Source of the DNA: Alisma plantago-aquatica
Taxonomy: Eukaryota > Streptophyta > Magnoliopsida > Alismatales > Alismataceae
Length of the DNA stretch: 64,000 bases
Reading direction: 5' to 3'
Assembly (NCBI GenBank): GCA_963693085.1
Contig: OY856414.1
Location: forward strand, 265,740,501-265,804,500
Shown: piece by piece, positions 58,862-64,000 of the stretch
Layout of the letters: every line of letters starts with the position of its first letter
Position numbering within the stretch: the stretch's first letter is position 1
Notes under the pieces: model-generated
Database searches by the model: none
What the model saw: only the letters and a program-made list of their open reading frames with translations
What the model was told of the DNA's origin: nothing
Made by a program: the position numbers and the translations under genes

Positions 58862-59003
58862 TATTAGTATATGTGCTTTATTGCTTTATGTTTATTATTA
58901 TTTTCTTTGTTATGGGCTTTAGACTTGACTTGTCTCCAGCCTTTTCTTTTATCCCATATTGACTTAACAATAGGCTTACTCTCTTGTCCTATAAAAGAGA
59001 GTC
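58862..59003 (+). repeat. copia left LTR, truncated
   Basis: Matches the right LTR from its first base to the TATA-like CCTATAAAAGAGAGTC, then diverges at about 59004 where the deletion begins. Confidence 0.75.
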
Positions 59004-59106
59004 CCCTGCATTTTTTTCCGCAGATGCGTCCCCACCTCAGTATTTTTTTATTTAGATGCTCCTATTAGCCTGAGAAAAGAAACCAGGTCTTGTACTCAAC
59101 ATTCTA

Positions 59107-60711
59107 TTGGCAATGTTTGTTCTACTGCTAATTCGTATGAATTTTGCGAATTTTACTTCTGCTTTATCTGCTATATATGTTCCCAAAAATGATGCTCAGG
59201 CTCTACCGCATCCTGCATGGCGCCAAGCTATAGAGGCTAAAATGCAGGCACTTACTGATCGTCATACATGGGACTTAGTTGATGCACGTCTCTTGTTCTC
59301 CTGTTGGCTGTCGTTGGGTCTTTACTATCAAATACCAACCCAATGGCACTATTGAACGTTTGAAAGCTCGTCTTGTTGCCAAAGGATATACTTAGACTTA
59401 TGGCATTGACTATTTTGAGACGTTTTCTCCTGTAGCACGTCTCAACTATGTTCATGTTCTTATATCTGTTGCAGTTAATTGTGATTGGCCTTTGTTTCAG
59501 CTAGATGTTAAAAATGTTTTTCTATATGGTGATTTACATGAGGAGGTATACATGGAACAGCCACCTAGCTTTGTTACTCAAGGGGAGAGCTCCAAAGTAT
59601 GTCGGCTGCGTAAAACAATCTATGGACTGAAAGAGAGTCCTCGTGCCTGGTTTGATAAGCTCAGTAATATCCTACAACAGTTCAGCTTTCGTCGTTCTCA
59701 TTCTGATCATCTGTGCTTATTAAGAAAACTATCTTTGGCCTAGTTGTCTTAATTGTGTGTGTTGGTGATATTATTTTAACTGGGAGTGATCAAGAAGGCA
59801 TTCAGGCAACTAAGGAATATCTGGAAAAGCACTTTGTCAATAAAGATCTGGGTAAATTAAGATATTTTCTGGGTTGAAGTTTCCCGGTCTTCCTCAGGTG
59901 TTTGCTTGTCTCTGAGAAAATTTGTTCTGGATCTATTGTCATACACAGGACTTCTTGGTGCAAAACTCACTGCTACTCCCTTGGATCCTAATGCAAACTG
60001 GGAGGATGATACCTCTACTCCATACCCTGACCACCATCAATATTGTCGGTTGGTGGGTAAACCTATATATGTGACAGTGGCACGGGTTGATATCACTTCT
60101 ACGGTCGGCTTAGTTAGTCGATGTCTGGACAAAAACAAATAGTGCCACTGGGATGTTGTGTCACATTTTGAAATATCTGAAAAAATCTCCAGGCAAAGGC
60201 TTATTTTATAAAAATCATGGGCACTGTAAAATTACAGGGTATTCTAATTCTAACTATGCAAGCAGTCGCTTAGACAGCAAAATCTACCTCTGGTTACTGC
60301 ACCTTTGTAGGTGGTAACCTTGTTACCTGGCGCAATAAAAAACAAACTGTTGTCGTCCGATCCAGTGTTGAAGCTGAGTATAGAGCTATGGCTCATACTG
60401 CATGTGAACTTTTATGGGTCCGCGGTCTATTGAAAGAATTTGGTATATCTGACTCTGCTCCTATTTCTATGCATTGTGATAATAAGGTTGCTATCTTTAT
60501 TGCTAGCAATCCAACCTTTCATGAGCCAACTAAACACATTGAGGTGGATTGTCATTTAGTCAGAGAGGTTGTTTTGTCTAGTACTATCTCCACTTTGTAC
60601 ACTCATACATCTAATCAAGTGGTTGACATCTTCACCAAATCTCTTCCCAAGGCCAGATTCCATAGCAAGGTTGACAAGTTGGGCATGATTGATATCTACG
60701 CTCCAACTTGA
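59107..60711 (+). pseudogene. copia polyprotein remnant: RT and RNase H
   Basis: 59200-59330: WRQAIEAKMQALTDRHTWDLV, the usual copia RT entry. 59400-59480: YFETFSPVARLNYVHVLISV. 59492-59743: FQLDVKNVFLYGDLHEEVYMEQP and YGLKESPRAWFDK. The YVDD region is decayed (VVCVGDIILTG-like near 59760). RNase H: SSVEAEYRAMAHTACELLWV, HCDNKVAIFIASNPTFHEPTKHIEVDCH and DIFTKSLP (60388-60711), ending just before the polypurine tract. Several stops. Known role: element replication; this copy is dead. Confidence 0.82.
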
Positions 60712-60718
60712 GGGGGAG
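60710..60718 (+). other. copia polypurine tract
   Basis: GAGGGGGAG directly upstream of the right LTR, the normal position for plus-strand priming. Confidence 0.7.
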
Positions 60719-60913
60719 TATTAATATATGTGCTTTATTGCTTTATTTTTAGTGTTATTTTCTTTGTTATGGGCTTTAGACTTGACTTGTCTCTAGCCTT
60801 TTCTTTTATCCCATATTGCCTATCTCTGACAATAGGCTTACTCTCTTATCCTATAAAAGAGAGTCATTTGTATTTTGTTAGATCATCCAATAATAAACTC
60901 TCTTCATTCTATA
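60719..60913 (+). repeat. copia right LTR
   Basis: 195 bp starting TATTAATATATG with a TATA-like CCTATAAAAGAGAGTC, ending CATTCTATA before the GGAAC duplication. The usual TG...CA ends read TA...TA, consistent with transitions. Confidence 0.75.
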
Positions 60914-61584
60914 GGAACGGTGCAGGGAGATTTGAGATACACGGTACATAATTCGTTATGCAAGTACTGACAAACATAAAAATGGTGTAGGAATTGTTGT
61001 TGAGAAGATATTGAAAGATGTTTTCAAGATCAAGAGGATAGGTAATAGAATCAGAGCTATCAAGGTTGTTCTTGGGGAAAAGATTTTCAACATTATCAGT
61101 GCTTATGCCTCCCAAGTTGGCCTTAGCGAGGAAGCGAAGAAGGATTTTTGGAACAGCTTTGATGAACTAATGCAAGGAATATCGATAGAGGAGAAGATCA
61201 CTATTGGGAGTGATTTGAATGGTCATGCGGGGAGTAGCAATGGTGGATATGAAAGAGTTCATGGTGGTTTTGGATATCACAGCAAGAATGGAGGAAAGAA
61301 GATATTATATTTTGTAGTTGAGTATAATATGATTTCGGAAAACACCCACTAGAAGAAAAAAGAATCACATATGATTGGTTTCAAGGCTCAATGCAATTAT
61401 AGCCAAATTGACTACTTTCTTACAAAGCGAGAGGATTGAAAAGTATGTAACGATTGCAAAGTGATCTCCAGCAAAGAACTCACCACCCAAAAGTATGTAA
61501 GGTTTTAGATATTAACATGAAGATCAACATAACAGAAACCAAGATAGAAGGATCAAGTGGTGGAATCTTATTAGAGAAAAGCAA

Positions 61585-61790
61585 TGGACTTTTTATGATA
61601 AACTTATCAAAGAGGGCACTTGGAACTTGGAGTTGTCTGATGTTAACACCACATGACAAAATATGAGCTCCCACACAACCACTTTGGCATTTTTTCGTTG
61701 TGTGGAAGCTCATATTTTACCATGTGGTGACAACATCAGACAACTCCAGGTTCCAAGTGCCCTCCTTGATAAGTTTATCATAAAAAGTCC
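61585..61790. repeat. Fold-back inverted repeat within the RTE
   Basis: About 93-bp arms (61585-61677 and 61697-61790) with a ~20-bp loop, only a few mismatches. The left arm carries RTE coding sequence (WTFYDKLI-like), so the right arm is an inverted copy of element sequence. The words CAGACAACTCCAAGTTCCAAG recur again at about 61818. Confidence 0.78.
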
Positions 61791-63800
61791 AGATACTTTG
61801 AAGACAAATTGTTTATCAGACAACTCCAAGTTCCAAGTTGCTTAAATCTCATGATGATGCAACTTTTCAGAGATACAAGCAAGCAAAGAAAGAAGCTAAG
61901 GTTGTTCAAGAGGCAAGGTCTAGATACTTTGAAGAGATATATAAGAAGTTGGACACTAGAGAAGGGGAAAAGGAGTAAAATAAAATGGCTCATATAAGAG
62001 AAAGGAAAGGAAGAGACTTGAGTCAAGCAAAATACATCAAGAATGAAGATCGTAGAGTGTTGGTGAAGGATGATGATATCAAGAACTATGGAGAAACTAC
62101 TTTCAAAAGTTTTTTAATAGAGATATCATGAATAATTTAGGGGAGTCATACATGAATATAAGAAATATCACTTATACACGACGAGTTTCACAATCTGAGG
62201 CTAAGAATGCTTTGAAAAAAGATGAAAATGAGAAAGGTATGCGGACCAGACAGTATTCCCATTGACGTATGGAAGAGTATGGGGTGACGGAGCTATATGG
62301 CCAATGAATTTCTTTAATAAGATTATGAATACCAAGAAGGTAGATGAGTGGAGAAATAGCACTATTGTCCCCATATAAAGAACAAAGGGGATGTTCAGAG
62401 TTACACAAACTACAGAGGTATCAAGATGGTGAGTCACACATGAAGCTTTAGGAAAGGATTATTGAGCAAAGTCTAAGATCTATAACGAACATATCAGACA
62501 ACTAGTGCTATATTTCTAATAAGGAGGCTTATGGATAAGTATAGAGAAAACAAAAGCAATCTTCATATGGTTTTTGTTGAATTGGAAAAAGGCTTACAAG
62601 TTACGATCAAGTGACTAGGGAAGTGTTGGGGGGTTGTAGAAAAAGGGTGTGTCAATCCAATACATCGACTTGATTAAAGACATGTAAGATAGCTCAATTG
62701 CAAGTTTTTGACTCCTGGAGGAGAGATCCAACTTTTCCTATCACAATTGGGGTACATCAAGGGTCGCACCCGACCCATATCTTTTCGTTCTTGTCAGGAT
62801 GATATTCCATGGCGCATGATATTTGTTGATGATATTGTATTGGTTGATGAATCTAAAGAAAGATTGAATGATACAATTGAACTCTGGAGAAATGCGTTGA
62901 AATCTAATGGATTATGATTTGTAGAAGCAAAACTGAGTATACGCATTGCAATTTTTGCCAATCTAGAACTGTGAATGGTGGGGCCAAATTGAATGGAGTG
63001 CACATATCAAAATGTGATAGTATTGTTACTTGGGTTCTATTATTGAAATGGATGGTGATGTTTAAGATGATGTTTGTCATATGATCACACTAGGGAGGTC
63101 AAAATGGAGTGCAACTGGATAGTATGTGACCGGAAGATCCCTCTCAGATTAATAAGTTTTATAGCATAGATATGACTAGCCATGTTATATATGGGAGTGA
63201 ATATAGGGCGGCTAAGAAACAAGGTCTCAACAAGATGAATGTGGCTGAAATGCATATGCTGAGATGGATGTGGGAAGACAAGAAACGATTGCTTGAGAAG
63301 TGACTAAATCATGAACAATGAGGGTGGTGAGCATTGAGGACAAGTTGTGCGAAGGTCGGCTGAAATGTTATAGACGCGCAATGCAGACCGACTAATGTGC
63401 CTATTCAAAAAAATGTGCCTATTCAAAGAAATGCTATTGAGTCTAGAACAGTTAAAACAAGAAGAGGCGGGCCTAAATAAACTTGGGAAGGGCTTATAAA
63501 GAGAGATTTTGAATCTCTACATCTTGATCAGAACATGACCCATAACAAAGCTAATTGGAAAAGAAGGATCCATGTAGCTGAGCCCAACATGGTTGGGATT
63601 GACGCTTTGATGATGATGGTGATTGTATATGTGGGGTTGGTGATTCTTCATGTGGGATGCAAGGAAGACGAATTGTTTTGTGGGGATTTGGATAACAAAA
63701 TGAAGGAGTTCGTTTGAAATTTTGCAAGCACAATCCATACACATAAATGAACTTGTTTGTTCAATAATGCCATACATTCAATATATAAAGGGGTCCTACA

Positions 63801-64000
63801 CAATGTTCAAAATTTCGACAAAATTGTCGAAATTTCGGCCGAAATTTCTGTTTCTGTGGCAATCGGACATCGAAATTGACTGACAAAACTCTCGAAACAG
63901 GCAGATCATCGATTTTTTTCTACATTTTCATATACTATGTACTACCTAGAGCATATTTTGTGCACAGGTTTTGTGTTTTTAAGTCTATATATTGTGCTTG
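63801..64000. mobile_element. hAT-like repeat, copy 3, cut by the window end
   Basis: Starts CAATGTTCAAAATTTCGAC, one changed base from the CATGGTTCAAAATTTCG end of copy 2, then AAATTTCGGCCGAAATTTC. Continues past the window. Confidence 0.6.

Larger units (their letters stand above)
58862..60913 (+). mobile_element. Ty1/copia retrotransposon, internally deleted, nested in the RTE
   Basis: Flanked by GGAAC on both sides (58857-58861 and 60914-60918), and its removal rejoins the RTE endonuclease reading. Left LTR starts TATTAGTATATG at 58862; right LTR starts TATTAATATATG at 60719. Gag, protease and integrase are missing, only RT and RNase H remnants remain, so a large internal deletion also took the end of the left LTR and the primer site. 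Confidence 0.82.
58753..63600 (+). pseudogene. RTE LINE protein: endonuclease and reverse transcriptase, decayed
   Basis: Pieces in order: WNVGSLT...IRRKVNIAFL (58760-58850); copia interruption; TDKHKNGVGIVVEKILKD; IKVVLGEKIFNIISAYASQVGLSEEAK and GSDLNGHAGSSNGGYERVHGGFGY (61011-61352), the typical RTE endonuclease; RYFEEIYKKLDTREG linker near 61920; a weak RT core (GPDSIPIDVW-like near 62240); FVDDIVLVDESKERLNDTIELWR (62815-62890, YADD changed to FVDD); YGSE and MLRWMW at the C-terminal side (63190-63270); NMTHNKANWKRRIHVAEP at the end. Many stops and frameshifts. Such fragments are often mis-annotated as craniofacial development protein 2-like; this is a transposon relic. Confidence 0.8.
58753..63623 (+). 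mobile_element. RTE-clade LINE, decayed, split by a copia insertion
   Basis: Left part 58753-58861, then the copia element, then 60914-63623. It ends with the plant RTE terminus (AGCCCAACATGGTTGGGATT then a TTTGATGATGATGG tail), not poly(A). Without the insertion it is about 2.8 kb, compatible with a single-ORF RTE. Confidence 0.8.

Overview
The window is flowering-plant nuclear DNA with no intact host gene that I can support. It is a graveyard of transposable elements in two compositional halves. The plant assignment rests on L1-type LINEs whose ORF1 has a DUF4283-like domain and a CCHC zinc knuckle, plant-type Ty1/copia and RTE remnants, and fragments that read as plant 18S rRNA. I cannot name the species.

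Positions 1 to about 46,750 are GC-rich and are an almost unbroken pile of LINEs. At least eleven copies or pieces lie head-to-tail or inverted: E1(+) 1-3236, B(-) 3274-10248, C(-) 10291-15361, D(+) 15362-16331, E(-) 16332-18716, F(-) 18735-21690, G(-) 21695-24655, H(+) 24765-27443, I(-) 27444-28659, J(+) 28751-34439, K'(+) 38529-39102 and K(+) 39140-46749. K is the one end-to-end copy: about 1.7 kb of 5' UTR, ORF1, a spacer of 18 nt, ORF2 (endonuclease, reverse transcriptase, C-terminal zinc finger) and a 0.27 kb 3' UTR without poly(A). Two related families occur: I (E1, B, C, J, K', K) and II (F, G, H). Between J and K' sits a 4.06 kb element, X, with no recognisable gene.

The main result concerns the junctions. 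The 16-bp word GAAAGAGCTCTCAGTC flanks K, K' and X on both sides, and it is 18S rRNA sequence read antisense. After K the sequence runs on for 292 bp as antisense 18S rDNA. Two 75-bp pieces from the other side of the same 18S site abut the 5' ends of G and I. The LINEs therefore appear to target one site in 18S rDNA, always antisense to the rRNA, and to have stacked up by repeated insertion at the duplicated target. X seems to use the same site and may be a non-autonomous passenger. All copies are broken except one ORF1 (in B) and long open stretches of ORF2 in F, G and C.

Positions 47,042-64,000 are AT-rich. They hold three copies of an hAT-like repeat with inverted ends and 8-bp target duplications (one nested in a probable 4.2 kb solo LTR flanked by GAAAC), three copies of a CCTAGGCG-type repeat, two RTE 3' ends, and a decayed RTE LINE split by a deleted Ty1/copia element with GGAAC duplications. 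The window ends inside the third hAT-like repeat.
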